Counted from the first letter of the stretch, positions 1-8,953 are shown. The stretch: DNA of 64,000 nucleotides from Chromatiaceae bacterium (GCA_016714645.1 JADKCI010000002.1:186001-250000), one strand, 5' to 3'. The notes: generated by a model from the sequence alone, not told the origin. Numbers and translations: made by a program.

Positions 1-1
1 G

Positions 2-1990
2 GAGGACCCCAGCCAGAACCCGGAGGCCCGGGCGGCGGGCTTCATCGACGCCGCCAAGGGGGTGGCTGATACCGCAGTGGCCCTGGAAGGGGCCCGCCAG
101 ATCCTCATGGAGCGCTTCGCCGAGGACGCGGAACTCACGGGCCGGTTGCGGACGGGCCTCTGGGAGCAGGGCCAACTGCGCGCAACCCTCATCCCGGGTA
201 AGGAACAGGAGGGCGCCAAGTTCTCGGATTATTTCGACTATGGCGAGGCCCTGGCCAAGATCCCCTCCCATCGCGCCCTCGCCCTGTTTCGCGGTCGCAA
301 CCAGGGGGTGCTGGCCTTGGAGCTGATCCCCAGCGCCGGCGAGGACCCGGACGCGGTCTGGATTCAGGCGGTGGCCAACCACTTCGGTATTCGTGACCGG
401 GGCCGGCCGGCGGATGCCTGGCTGCGAGAGACGGCGCGCAAGGCCTGGCGGGTCAAGTTGCTAACGCGCTTGGATCTGGATCTCAAGTCGCGCCTGCTGG
501 AGGCGGCGGAGGAGGAGGCCATCCGCGTCTTCGCCCGCAATCTCTCCGCCCTCCTGCTGGCGGCCCCCGCCGGCCGGCTGCCCACCCTGGGCCTGGATCC
601 GGGCCTGCGCACCGGGGTCAAGGTGGCGGTGGTGGACGGCACCGGACGGGTGGCGGCCACGGACACCCTCTATCCCCATGTGCCCCGCAACCAGTGGGAT
701 CAGTCCATCGCCCGCCTCGCCGTCCTGGCCAAGGCCCATGGCGTCAAGCTCATTAGCATCGGCAATGGCACCGCCTCCCGGGAGACGGACCGCCTGGCGC
801 GGGATCTCATTAAACGCCACCCGGACTTGGGTCTGCGCTCTCTGGTGGTGAGCGAGGCCGGGGCCTCGGTCTATTCCGCCTCGGAGTATGGGTCCCGCGA
901 GTTGCCTGACATGGACGTCTCCCTGCGCGGGGCCGTGTCCATCGCCCGCCGGCTGCAGGACCCGCTGGCGGAACTGGTCAAGATCGAGCCCAAGGCCATC
1001 GGTGTCGGCCAGTACCAGCACGACGTCAACCAGTCACGCCTGTCCCGGGCCCTGGAGACGGTGGTGGAGGACTGCGTCAACGCCGTCGGCGTGGACCTGA
1101 ATACGGCCTCGGTGCCCCTCCTGTCTCAGGTCTCGGGCCTGAGCCGGACCCTGGCGGAGAACATTGTTCGACACCGCGAGGAGCGCGGCGCCTTCCCCAA
1201 CCGCGCCGCCCTGCGTGCGGTGCCACGGCTGGGGGACAAGACCTTTCAGCTCTGCGCCGGCTTCCTGCGCGTCCCGGACGGGACCGAGCCCCTGGACGCC
1301 TCCGCCGTGCACCCCGAGGCCTATCCCGTGGTGCGCCGCATCCTGACCCAGGCCGGCAAGGGCATCCGCGAGCTTATCGGCGACGTGGCGACCCTGCGCC
1401 GCCTCAATCCGGCGACCCTGACGGACGACCAGTTCGGTCTGCCCACGGTCAAGGACATCCTGGCGGAACTGGAGAAGCCGGGCCGGGACCCGCGCCCGGA
1501 ATTCAAGGCGGCGGAGTTTAGGGAGGGGGTCGAGACCCTGGATGATCTCAAGGAGGGCATGGTGCTGGAGGGCACGGTGACCAACGTCACCAATTTCGGT
1601 GCCTTCGTCGATATCGGCGTCCACCAGGATGGGTTGGTGCACATCTCGGCCCTGGCGGACCGCTTCGTCAAGGACCCCCACGAGGTGGTCAAGACGGGGG
1701 ATCTGGTGAAGGTCAAGGTGATGGAGGTGGATACACCCCGGAAGCGGATCGCCCTTACCCTGCGGCTGGGAGACGAGCCGGGGGCCAGGACCGCCACTCC
1801 GGAAATGCGCGGTGGGTCCGATGCCCGGTCCCGGCCTGGCACCAGCCCCCGTACCGACGCCAGAGCCGAGCGGGCAGCGCCCCATCGCAAATTAAGCCCC
1901 GAGCCGGCATCCGGACCAGCGGCAACTGCCCCCGGGGGGGCTATGGCCAGTGCCTTCTCCCAGGCCCGGGATGGCCTGAAACGCCGCTGA
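2..1990 (+). CDS. tex: Tex-family S1 RNA-binding transcription accessory protein (5' partial)
   Basis: The reading frame is open from base 2, so the N-terminus lies outside the window; the GTG at 62 is internal. Tex is a cytoplasmic nucleic-acid-binding protein linked to transcription and RNA turnover. The visible part has a YqgF-like RNase H fold (around GLDPGLRTGVKVAVVD), then helix-hairpin-helix repeats (VSGLSRTLAENIVRHREERG), then a C-terminal S1 domain (GTVTNVTNFGAFVDIGVHQD). After S1 comes a low-complexity Pro/Ala/Arg tail of about 65 residues ending at the TGA at 1990. Family assignment is firm from domain order; the tail is variable in this family. Confidence 0.95.
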   Translation, partial: EDPSQNPEARAAGFIDAAKGVADTAVALEGARQILMERFAEDAELTGRLRTGLWEQGQLRATLIPGKEQEGAKFSDYFDYGEALAKIPSHRALALFRGRNQGVLALELIPSAGEDPDAVWIQAVANHFGIRDRGRPADAWLRETARKAWRVKLLTRLDLDLKSRLLEAAEEEAIRVFARNLSALLLAAPAGRLPTLGLDPGLRTGVKVAVVDGTGRVAATDTLYPHVPRNQWDQSIARLAVLAKAHGVKLISIGNGTASRETDRLARDLIKRHPDLGLRSLVVSEAGASVYSASEYGSRELPDMDVSLRGAVSIARRLQDPLAELVKIEPKAIGVGQYQHDVNQSRLSRALETVVEDCVNAVGVDLNTASVPLLSQVSGLSRTLAENIVRHREERGAFPNRAALRAVPRLGDKTFQLCAGFLRVPDGTEPLDASAVHPEAYPVVRRILTQAGKGIRELIGDVATLRRLNPATLTDDQFGLPTVKDILAELEKPGRDPRPEFKAAEFREGVETLDDLKEGMVLEGTVTNVTNFGAFVDIGVHQDGLVHISALADRFVKDPHEVVKTGDLVKVKVMEVDTPRKRIALTLRLGDEPGARTATPEMRGGSDARSRPGTSPRTDARAERAAPHRKLSPEPASGPAATAPGGAMASAFSQARDGLKRR

Positions 1991-2027
1991 AGCGAGGTGT
2001 AAAGGGAGGGGAGCCGGGAAGGGGGCC

Positions 2028-2480
2028 TCAGGCCGCCTTTTGGGTCTCCTCCTGGGCCTCCAGGCTGCGCATCAGGGGATAGAGGTGCTCCGTCTCGCGC
2101 TGAATGCGGTCCAGGACCAGGTCGAACATATGATTGGTATCCTCGACGAAGGTCTGATAATCCTTGATACGCAGTTCGCAGAGGCGCTCGACGGCATACT
2201 GCTTGAGGTAGGCGGCGAAGATGCGCTTGATTTCTGATGAGCCAGCCAGGAAGCGATCGGCGCTATTGCGCATCGTCTGGCTCTCATGGGTCAGCAGCCG
2301 GCGGCAGAAGTCCCGGTCCACCTTCTCCATGTGATTACGGACCAGCTTTACATAGTCAAAAAAAATGCACTGCGCGATCTTGGTGTCGCACATGAGGCGA
2401 TCCTGGATGAGATAGCGGAAGACATTATTTTTCTCGGTAATCTCATGAATCTCTTCGTGCAGTGTCGTAAAGGTGGCCAT
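2028..2480 (-). CDS. Helical protein, possibly hemerythrin (HHE)-like
   Basis: A 150-residue, largely helical protein starting at ATG 2480 (MATFTTLHEE). A longer frame runs up to 2522 but the 14 extra residues look non-coding. Histidines and acids recur in helical spacing (LHEEIHE, VRNHMEKVDRDF, RETEHLYPLM), and the last segment resembles the closing helix of hemerythrin HHE-type metal-binding domains. That family call is an inference from spacing; the ligand set cannot be confirmed by eye. If correct, it would bind a di-iron centre that senses or carries O2. It is convergent with tex and divergent from the HPP gene. Confidence 0.5.
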   Translation of the reverse strand: MATFTTLHEEIHEITEKNNVFRYLIQDRLMCDTKIAQCIFFDYVKLVRNHMEKVDRDFCRRLLTHESQTMRNSADRFLAGSSEIKRIFAAYLKQYAVERLCELRIKDYQTFVEDTNHMFDLVLDRIQRETEHLYPLMRSLEAQEETQKAA

Positions 2481-2749
2481 GGCGTGAATTCCTGTGGGAG
2501 CGAGCCAGGTAGCAGGTGGCACCAGGGTGACTGGCTTGGGTGGTCATGCGTTTCTGGATGCCCGCCACCGGGCGATCGAAGCGATCTGGGCGGCGGGCAA
2601 GAATGGAAAGTTTAGCCCACCCGGCGGGGTCATGCCATGAGTTTGGAGCCCAGGGATTTGACTCACCTCAAGGCGTCCGCGCGCCCCGGGGTTTGTCATG
2701 TTTCCGTTTAAGTCCAAGATAAGAGCCAGGCGATGCGAAGGGGGGCGAC

Positions 2750-3367
2750 ATGATGGATAAATCCGGTAATGGGCGGGGCAGGAGCACCCAAGGGGATTTC
2801 GGGCCGGGAGGGGTCGGGATGGCCTTGGGCCGCTACCTGGATAAGATGCGCGGCCGGACCCTGGAAGGGCCGCCTCCCGTGCCCCTGAGCGAGGTCCTCT
2901 GGTCCTGGCTGGGCGCCTGCGGTGGTATCGGCGTCCTGTCCTTCATCAATCAGGCATTCCTGCCCAGTGGCGACAATCTGCTCCTGATTGGCTCCTTCGG
3001 TGCCTCGGCCGTGCTCGTCTATGGCGCCCCTCGGGCACCCCTATCCCAGCCCCGCAACCTGGTCGGGGGACATATTCTCTCCGCCACCATCGGCGTCATC
3101 TGCTTCCAGGCCCTGGGCTTTCTGCCCTGGCTCGCGGCACCCCTGGCCGTGGCCACCGCTATCGCGGTCATGCACCTGACTCGCACCCTTCACCCGCCGG
3201 GGGGCGCCACCGCCCTCATCGCCGTTGCCGGTTCGGACCAGATCCACGCCCTGGGATTCCTTTATATCCTCATGCCCGTCGGCGTCGGCGCCCTGGTGCT
3301 GCTCCTGGTCGGGCTCCTGGTGAACAACCTCCCCCGCCAACGTCAGTACCCGGAACACTGGCGCTAA
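2750..3367 (+). CDS. HPP-family integral membrane protein
   Basis: 205 residues starting at ATG 2750 behind a G-rich Shine-Dalgarno (GGGGGG at 2740-2746). About four hydrophobic segments follow a hydrophilic N-terminal third, and the diagnostic motif LHPPGGATAL sits between the third and fourth segments. The motif defines the HPP family of inner-membrane proteins; some plastid and cyanobacterial members transport nitrite, but the function of bacterial members is mostly unproved. It stands alone just upstream of the crtI promoter and nothing ties it to pigment synthesis. Confidence 0.85.
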   Translation: MMDKSGNGRGRSTQGDFGPGGVGMALGRYLDKMRGRTLEGPPPVPLSEVLWSWLGACGGIGVLSFINQAFLPSGDNLLLIGSFGASAVLVYGAPRAPLSQPRNLVGGHILSATIGVICFQALGFLPWLAAPLAVATAIAVMHLTRTLHPPGGATALIAVAGSDQIHALGFLYILMPVGVGALVLLLVGLLVNNLPRQRQYPEHWR

Positions 3368-3487
3368 GCCGCGCCACCCGGGGTGCCAAGGGCCTCACTT
3401 GCCCGCGGTTACCCTGGTGCCGAAGCCGGCGGCCCCCGCCCGGGAGGCCATTGACCAGTGGCGGCCGGAAAAAGCTTGCTGTTATAC

Positions 3488-3505
3488 TGTCAAGGTAGCC
3501 TGACA
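3488..3505. promoter_or_regulatory. PpsR/CrtJ-type operator upstream of crtI
   Basis: A perfect TGT-N12-ACA palindrome lies 15 bp before the crtI GTG. It overlaps the last base of a good -10 element (TATACT, 3483-3488), the position expected for a repressor blocking RNA polymerase. No convincing -35 was seen 16-18 bp upstream. PpsR/CrtJ repress crt, bch and light-harvesting genes in purple bacteria under oxygen. Binding is inferred; no ppsR gene is in this window. Confidence 0.75.
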
Positions 3506-3519
3506 CATGAGATAGTGAA

Positions 3520-5055
3520 GTGGACATGACACCACCCTTGCCGCGGGGCACTCCGAGGCCTACCGACCGACCCGCTCCCCACGCCGTCATTATCGGCAGT
3601 GGCTTCGGTGGCCTGGCGGCGGCGATCCGGCTGGGGGCGCGCGGCTACCAGGTCACGGTCCTGGAGCGGCTCGACGCAGCGGGCGGCCGAGCCTACGTTT
3701 TTCACCAGGACGGTTTCACTTTCGACGCCGGGCCGACCATTGTTACCGCGCCCTTTGTGCTGGAAGAACTCTGGAGCCTGTGCGGCAAGCGCTTCGCCGA
3801 CGATGTCGATCTGAGGTCTATGTCGCCCTTCTATCGTATCCGCTTCGACGATGGCGACATCTTCGACTACAGCGGCGACCCGGATCAGGTGCGCGCCGAG
3901 ATAGCCCGCTTTGCTCCCGGTGACGAGGCGGGTTACGACCGCTACATGCAAGAGAGCGAGGCCATCTACCGGGTCGGCTTTGAACAGCTCGGCCATGTCC
4001 CCTTTAATACCGTATGGGACATGGCGCGGATCGCTCCGGACATGGTCCGGCTGGGCAGCTACCGCAGTGTCTACGGACTGGTTTCTAAACATATCAAGGA
4101 TCCGCGCCTGCGCATGGTCCTCTCCTTTCATCCCCTGCTGGTCGGCGGTAATCCCTTTACGGTCACCTCCATCTATGCGTTGATCTCCTTTCTGGAGCGG
4201 CGCTGGGGTGTCCACTCCGCCATGGGCGGCACCGGCAGCCTGGTGCGCGGCCTGGTGGGGCTGATCGAAGGGCAGGGGGGGCGGATTCGCTGCGGCGCCG
4301 AGGTGAGCGAGATCACCGTCGAGGGCGGTCGGGCGACGGGTGTCCGACTCTCTTCCGGCGAGCGGATTCCCGCGGATATCGTGGTCTCCAACGCCGATGC
4401 CGCCTGGACTTACCGCCATCTGGTTCCCGCTGGGGTCCGGCGCCGCTGGACCGATCGGCGCCTTGATCGCGCCCGTTACTCCAACGGCCTCTTTGTCTGG
4501 TATTTCGGTACCCGCAAACGCTATCCGGAGGTGCCCCATCACTCGATCCTGCTTGGTCCCCGCTATCGCGGTCTGATCGACGACATCTTCAAGCATAAGC
4601 GTCTCGCCACGGATTTCAGCCTCTACCTGCACCGCCCTACGGCGACCGATCCCTCGCTGGCGCCGGAGGGTTGCGATACCTTCTATGCCCTCTCCCCGGT
4701 GCCTCATCTGGGTAGTGGCACGGATTGGGCTCAGGCGGCGGAGCCTTATCGGGCCGCCATCGCCCGTTATCTCAGCGAGAGCGTCCTGCCGGACCTGGAG
4801 GCGCAGGTGATAAGCTCTCGTGTCGCGACCCCAAGGGACTTTCAGGACCGCCTCCTGTCCTACCGGGGGGCCGGTTTCAGCCTTGAGCCAGCGCTGTCCC
4901 AGAGCGCCTGGTTCCGCCCCCACAATCGCAGTGAAGACATTGATCGCCTCTATCTCGTGGGCGCCGGCACCCATCCCGGGGCCGGTCTCCCTGGGGTCAT
5001 CTCCTCCGCCCGCGTACTCGACATGGTGGTTCCCGATGCATCAGACCTGGCTTGA
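3520..5055 (+). CDS. crtI: Phytoene desaturase CrtI
   Basis: Membrane-associated flavoprotein that introduces double bonds into phytoene to give neurosporene/lycopene. 511 residues from GTG 3520 (ATG 3526 is two codons in and equally possible). The N-terminal dinucleotide-binding fold reads GSGFGGLAAAIRLGARG then VTVLE. The C-terminal CrtI signature reads YLVGAGTHPGAGLPGVISSA. Length matches bacterial CrtI (about 500). The last 20 bp overlap crtB, so the two are probably translationally coupled. A PpsR-type site overlaps the promoter. Distinguished from the paralogous CrtD at 7409-8911 by context beside crtB. Confidence 0.95.
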   Translation: MDMTPPLPRGTPRPTDRPAPHAVIIGSGFGGLAAAIRLGARGYQVTVLERLDAAGGRAYVFHQDGFTFDAGPTIVTAPFVLEELWSLCGKRFADDVDLRSMSPFYRIRFDDGDIFDYSGDPDQVRAEIARFAPGDEAGYDRYMQESEAIYRVGFEQLGHVPFNTVWDMARIAPDMVRLGSYRSVYGLVSKHIKDPRLRMVLSFHPLLVGGNPFTVTSIYALISFLERRWGVHSAMGGTGSLVRGLVGLIEGQGGRIRCGAEVSEITVEGGRATGVRLSSGERIPADIVVSNADAAWTYRHLVPAGVRRRWTDRRLDRARYSNGLFVWYFGTRKRYPEVPHHSILLGPRYRGLIDDIFKHKRLATDFSLYLHRPTATDPSLAPEGCDTFYALSPVPHLGSGTDWAQAAEPYRAAIARYLSESVLPDLEAQVISSRVATPRDFQDRLLSYRGAGFSLEPALSQSAWFRPHNRSEDIDRLYLVGAGTHPGAGLPGVISSARVLDMVVPDASDLA

Positions 5056-6157
5056 TCCCGCTCTCGCGACACCCGAGGACCTGGCCGCCTGCCGGTCCCT
5101 GCTCTGCGGCGGCTCCCGCTCCTTTTATGCCGCCTCTTTCCTGCTCCCGCGCCGCCTGCACGAGCCCGCCACGGCCCTCTATGCCTTCTGCCGGGTGGCG
5201 GATGACGAGATCGACATGGACGGTGGGCATAAGGACGCGCTCGGCCGGCTGACGGGGCGCCTGGACCGCATTTACGCACGTCGCCCGGACCCTATTGCCG
5301 CGGATCGCGCCCTGGCGGCCGTGGTGGCGCATTACGATATGCCGCGTACCCTCTTGGATGCCCTGCTGGAGGGCTTCGCCTGGGATGCGGAGGGGCGGCG
5401 CTATGCCGACCTGAGCGCCATCTATGCCTACTCGGCCCGCGTGGCCGGCAGTGTAGGGGCCATGATGGCGGTGCTGATGGGGGTGCGCTCCACGGAGGCG
5501 GTCGGTCGCGCCTGTGACCTCGGCGTGGCCATGCAGCTCACCAATATCGCCCGGGACGTCGGTGAGGACGCCCGTAACGGGCGCCTCTATCTCCCCGAGG
5601 AATGGCTGCGGGAGGAGGGTGTTGAACCTGACGCCTGGCTCGCGAATCCGGTCTTCTCTCCGGCCATTGGCCGGGTGGTCCGACGCCTCCTGCGGGCGGC
5701 GGATGTCCTCTATGCCCAAGGGGACGTCGGTATCGCGGGTCTGCCTTTTAGCTGTCGTCCCGGCATTTACGCCGCGCGCTTCATCTATGCCGAGATCGGG
5801 CGCGAACTGGAACGGCTGGGGTGCGACTCAGTGCGGCAGCGGGCGGTGGTCCCCGGTGGACGCAAGGCGGCGCTCCTGGCGCGCATCCTGAGATGTTCCA
5901 TTTTGCCCCGGGGCTGTGAGTCTATTCTCTCCGTTCCCGAGACCGATTTTCTCGTCGAGGCCACGGCCTGGGCGGGGGCCGTGGGGACCTTGCCGGGCCT
6001 CCCGCGCACTCACACCCTGTCGGGGCTGTCCCTCGCCCAGATCGAGGCCCGGGCGGTCTGGGTTCTCGATCTGTTCGAACGGCTGGAGCGGCGGGACAGA
6101 TTGGCAAGGGCGGCGCTGAGCGGGGGGAAGCAGGTCGCCGCGGCCCTGCAGGGCTGA
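5036..6157 (+). CDS. crtB: Phytoene synthase CrtB
   Basis: Head-to-head condensation of two GGPP to phytoene, the first committed carotenoid step. The chosen start, ATG 5036 (MHQTWLDPAL), overlaps the end of crtI by 20 bp; the same frame is open further upstream but only as a shadow of crtI. Aspartate-rich motifs DDEID (near residue 60) and DVGEDARNGRLYLP are the Mg-diphosphate binding sites of squalene/phytoene synthases, and SRSFYAASFLLP is the usual N-terminal block. 373 residues is slightly longer than most bacterial CrtB because of the C-terminal helix region. Confidence 0.94.
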   Translation: MHQTWLDPALATPEDLAACRSLLCGGSRSFYAASFLLPRRLHEPATALYAFCRVADDEIDMDGGHKDALGRLTGRLDRIYARRPDPIAADRALAAVVAHYDMPRTLLDALLEGFAWDAEGRRYADLSAIYAYSARVAGSVGAMMAVLMGVRSTEAVGRACDLGVAMQLTNIARDVGEDARNGRLYLPEEWLREEGVEPDAWLANPVFSPAIGRVVRRLLRAADVLYAQGDVGIAGLPFSCRPGIYAARFIYAEIGRELERLGCDSVRQRAVVPGGRKAALLARILRCSILPRGCESILSVPETDFLVEATAWAGAVGTLPGLPRTHTLSGLSLAQIEARAVWVLDLFERLERRDRLARAALSGGKQVAAALQG

Positions 6158-6160
6158 GGC

Positions 6161-6352
6161 ATGGACAAAGGCATGCTGCCCTTGCTGGAGTTGCTGCTGA
6201 TTGTCGGGGTTGTTTTCGGTTTCGGCTTCTGGCAACTTGCCGCCCTCAAGCGCGACGAGCAGCAGCAGAAGCGGGAGAGCGCCAAACAGCCGAACCACCC
6301 GGCGGCGGCGCCGCTTAGCCAAGCCGACGCAAAATCCTCTGATAACCATTAA
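6161..6352 (+). CDS. Small single-span membrane protein behind crtB (63 aa)
   Basis: Starts at ATG 6161, three bases after the crtB stop, so it should be co-transcribed with crtIB. Residues about 6-26 form one hydrophobic span (LLELLLIVGVVFGFGFWQLA). It is followed by a charged LKRDEQQQKRES stretch and a polar, Pro/Ala-rich tail. No family is recognised. Compact operon position and a clean membrane topology argue it is a real gene. Possible roles (scaffold for carotenoid enzymes or the photosynthetic membrane) are speculation. Confidence 0.7.
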   Translation: MDKGMLPLLELLLIVGVVFGFGFWQLAALKRDEQQQKRESAKQPNHPAAAPLSQADAKSSDNH

Positions 6353-6370
6353 CCAATTGGAGATATCGCT

Positions 6371-6463
6371 ATGAAATCCTATGCATTCCTGGGCGGTGCC
6401 GTGATCGGCCTCATTGTCGGCACCGTCCTTGGCTTCTTCTTCCTGCCCACCTTTCTCGCCTAA
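6371..6463 (+). CDS. 30-residue hydrophobic micro-protein
   Basis: ATG 6371 to TAA 6461-6463, preceded at about 7 bases by GGAGA (6359-6363), a good Shine-Dalgarno. The product is nearly all one transmembrane helix with glycine spacing (FLGGAVIGLIVGTVLG) and ends FFFLPTFLA. It lies 18 bp after the 63-residue gene and ends at a hairpin that separates it from crtC. The Gly-x3-Gly pattern suits helix packing in a membrane complex. Function is unknown; reality rests on the ribosome site, the reading frame and the operon position. Confidence 0.6.
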   Translation: MKSYAFLGGAVIGLIVGTVLGFFFLPTFLA

Positions 6464-6464
6464 T

Positions 6465-6485
6465 GCCCGGATCTTAGGACCGGGC
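6465..6485. terminator. Hairpin between the crtIB group and convergent crtC
   Basis: GCCCGG (6465-6470) and CCGGGC (6480-6485) form a 6-bp GC-only stem with a 9-nt loop, placed between two convergent transcripts and overlapping the crtC stop codon. There is no clear T tract on either side, so it may be a weak bidirectional terminator or an mRNA-end stabiliser. Confidence 0.4.
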
Positions 6486-7445
6486 GCGGGGCATCCGAAA
6501 CGGCAGCAGCATCTGGACCCAGGGCTGGCGAAAGCGGTCCAGGGACAGGCTTTCGTGGATAGCCGTGACCTTTTCGCCCCGCAGGCACGAGGCCACCAGG
6601 GAGCGGGCGTAGAAGGGGGTATCCTCCAGCGTCTCGATGATGGTGGCGGGGGCCTCGGGGTCCGCGCGGGTGCCCCGGTGGATACGCCAGATCCGGGTCC
6701 GCGGTAAAGAGACCCGGCCCGGCGCCTCGAACTCCCTCACCTCCCCATGGCGATCAAAGTGCAGCGCCAGGTTCGCGCCGGTCCCCCCTGCCGTCCCCAC
6801 GGCTCCGGCTTGCCGCTGGAGATCGACGTGATAGAGCACCGAGGTTCCGTCCAGGGAAGGGGCCCGCGACCAGTCCCAGCCATGGAAGGCCGCCTCCAGC
6901 GGTTCGTCCCCCGCGTTAGCGTCGAAGTAGGCGGGTCCCGACCAGTTCAGGGCCGGGCTGCTCATCGCCACTTCCACCCGGGCACAGGGGGCGATGGGGG
7001 TCCAGCGGTGGCGGCCCGCGGGGTCCAACGGGGCCTGATAATTGACCAGTGCCTCGGGAAAGAGCCGGATGCGTCCCCGTAGCCGGCTGGGAATGGGCAT
7101 GGTGACCTCCGCGATGTCGATGGTCAGGACATCCTGGTCCCACCGCAGGGTGCTGGGGCCAATGGCGAGGGAAGAATCATCCCGCGCCAGTGCCGAGCGG
7201 GGCCGCTCCGTAAGGCTCCAGCGTTTGCCACCGCGTCCATAGAGGGCAACGTTGAGACCGCAATGGTTCAGAGGGTCGGCGGGCCCCCGCCGTCGCGCCC
7301 AGGCGTAATAGGGCGAGAAGACGCTGCCGATCATGGCGATGAGGGTGAGACCCTGGTGGCCGTCGTCGCTCAGGGCATCCAGGTACCACCAGGCGTAGCT
7401 CCCCGGGCCTAACGCCGGGTCGAAGCGAGGTCCGCGAGCACGCAG
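6474..7445 (-). CDS. crtC: Hydroxyneurosporene synthase (carotenoid 1,2-hydratase) CrtC
   Basis: Adds water to the terminal C-1,2 double bond of neurosporene/lycopene in the spirilloxanthin route. The core block SVFSPYYAWARRRGPADPLN is typical of CrtC. The start is a problem: the conserved stretch YAWWYLDALSDDG lies upstream of the first in-frame ATG (7334), and no ATG, GTG or TTG sits just before it. CTG 7445 inside the end of crtD is the nearest near-cognate start and is used here (324 aa). A far ATG at 7718 would overlap crtD by 310 bp and add shadow sequence. Translation coupled to crtD is likely. Confidence 0.85.
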   Translation of the reverse strand: MRARGPRFDPALGPGSYAWWYLDALSDDGHQGLTLIAMIGSVFSPYYAWARRRGPADPLNHCGLNVALYGRGGKRWSLTERPRSALARDDSSLAIGPSTLRWDQDVLTIDIAEVTMPIPSRLRGRIRLFPEALVNYQAPLDPAGRHRWTPIAPCARVEVAMSSPALNWSGPAYFDANAGDEPLEAAFHGWDWSRAPSLDGTSVLYHVDLQRQAGAVGTAGGTGANLALHFDRHGEVREFEAPGRVSLPRTRIWRIHRGTRADPEAPATIIETLEDTPFYARSLVASCLRGEKVTAIHESLSLDRFRQPWVQMLLPFRMPRARS

Positions 7446-8911
7446 TTGGCCGCCAGTCGCCCGGACAGGGCCGCCATCGGCACCCCCGCTCCCGGATGGA
7501 CGCTGCCCCCCGCCAGGTAGAGCCCCGGCAGTTTGGTGCGCGTGCCAGGCCGGTTGAAGGACGCCTTCCAGCCATGCGAGGCCTGGCCGTACAGGGCCCC
7601 CCCGGTCGCCGGAAAGAGCCGGTGAAAATCCGTTGGGGAGGTGATGCGGCAGGTCTCGGGGTTCAGGCGAATCCGCAGACCACAGCGTTCCAGGAGGTGG
7701 AAGGCGTGATTCTGGCATTGCTCGATCTCCGGGGGACTAAAGGAATGAATGTCGCCGATGGCGGGGGCATTGACCAGGCAGAGCAGGCGCTCTGGACCCG
7801 CGGGGGGCGGGCCATCCTGGCCTGCGCGGTCCTGGGCGCAGATATAGACGGTGGGCCCCGTCGGCAGTCGGGCGTCGCGGAAGATGGCGTTGAATTCACC
7901 TGGGTAGTCCCGGGAGAAGAAGACCGAGTGGCGTAGGAGGGGAAAGCCCTGGGTCTCGGCCACCAGGTTCCAGGTCAAGGCCGAGAGGGAGCGCTCCGTC
8001 CCCGGGGCCGGGGGGGCGAGGCCACGGACTGCCTCGCCGAGCAGGCCCTGGTGGAGGGCGGCCACGTCCACATTGGTTACCACGGCGCCCGCTTCCAGAT
8101 GCTCCCCGGTCGTAAGCCGGACACCGCGCACGCCCTGGCGGTGGGTGATGATCTCGGCGACCTCGGTTTGATAGCGGAAGGTCACCCCCTTCGCCTCGGC
8201 CAGCCGGGCGATGGCCGCCGCGGTCTGGTGCATGCCGCCTTCCACCGTCCAGACCCCTTCCTGCTCGACGTGGGCGATGAGCATGAGGGTGGCGGGGGCC
8301 AGGAAGGGCGAGGAGCCGCTATAGGTGGCGTAGCGCCCGAAGAGTTGACGCAGCCTGGGGTCCTTGAAGTGGCCACCGAGGGCCCCCCAGAGGGTCTCGA
8401 AGGGCCGGATATTCCAGAGCCGCCGGGCACCGAAGGGTCCGATCCGGCCCGCCAGGCTCAAGGGTGTGGGTCGCGAAGCGCGGATGAAGGGTTGCTCCAG
8501 GGTCTCGTAAATATTCCGGGCGGCTTTATGGAACCCGAGATAGCGGCGCGCCTCGGCGGCACCAGCGAAGTCCCCGATGGCCTCCGCGGAGCGCTGGGCG
8601 TCGGCGAACAGATCGAGACGCCCCCCCGTGTCCCAGGCGTGGCGGGCAATGATCTCCAGGGGGAGCAGTTTCAGGTGGGCGTCGAGGCGGGTGCCCGCGT
8701 CCGCGAAGAGGTCCTCGAAGACCCAGCGCATGGTGAAGACGGTGGGTCCGGCGTCGATGTACCGGCCTCCGACCTCCAGCTCCCGCATCTTGCCCCCGGG
8801 CCGCGAGGCGCGCTCAATGACGGTTACCGCCACGCCCCGGCTGGCCAGCAGCACGGCGGCGGCCAGCCCGGCCATTCCGGCCCCGATAATAAGGACAGCA
8901 CCCTTTGACAT
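7409..8911 (-). CDS. crtD: Methoxyneurosporene/hydroxyneurosporene desaturase CrtD
   Basis: CrtI-family flavoenzyme that introduces the 3,4 double bond in hydroxylated or methoxylated carotenoids. 500 residues from ATG 8911. The N-terminal FAD motif is GAGMAGLAAAVLLASRG with TVIERASRPGGKM; the C-terminal signature is LYLAGGSVHPGAGVPMAALSG. It reads away from crtE, with two PpsR-type sites in the shared 116-bp spacer. Assigned CrtD rather than a second CrtI because it pairs with crtC and because crtI sits with crtB. It overlaps crtC by about 37 bp. Confidence 0.92.
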   Translation of the reverse strand: MSKGAVLIIGAGMAGLAAAVLLASRGVAVTVIERASRPGGKMRELEVGGRYIDAGPTVFTMRWVFEDLFADAGTRLDAHLKLLPLEIIARHAWDTGGRLDLFADAQRSAEAIGDFAGAAEARRYLGFHKAARNIYETLEQPFIRASRPTPLSLAGRIGPFGARRLWNIRPFETLWGALGGHFKDPRLRQLFGRYATYSGSSPFLAPATLMLIAHVEQEGVWTVEGGMHQTAAAIARLAEAKGVTFRYQTEVAEIITHRQGVRGVRLTTGEHLEAGAVVTNVDVAALHQGLLGEAVRGLAPPAPGTERSLSALTWNLVAETQGFPLLRHSVFFSRDYPGEFNAIFRDARLPTGPTVYICAQDRAGQDGPPPAGPERLLCLVNAPAIGDIHSFSPPEIEQCQNHAFHLLERCGLRIRLNPETCRITSPTDFHRLFPATGGALYGQASHGWKASFNRPGTRTKLPGLYLAGGSVHPGAGVPMAALSGRLAANCVLADLASTRR

Positions 8912-8953
8912 GGGCCGTCGCCTCCGGCGATTAATAAATTGACGGCTGGAAAG

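Noticed and set aside
3490..4974. A 494-codon open frame on the minus strand
   Set aside because: Antisense to crtI and covering its promoter; no recognisable domain.
6474..7718. crtC starting at ATG 7718
   Set aside because: Would overlap crtD by 310 bp and add a stretch that is only crtD in another frame.
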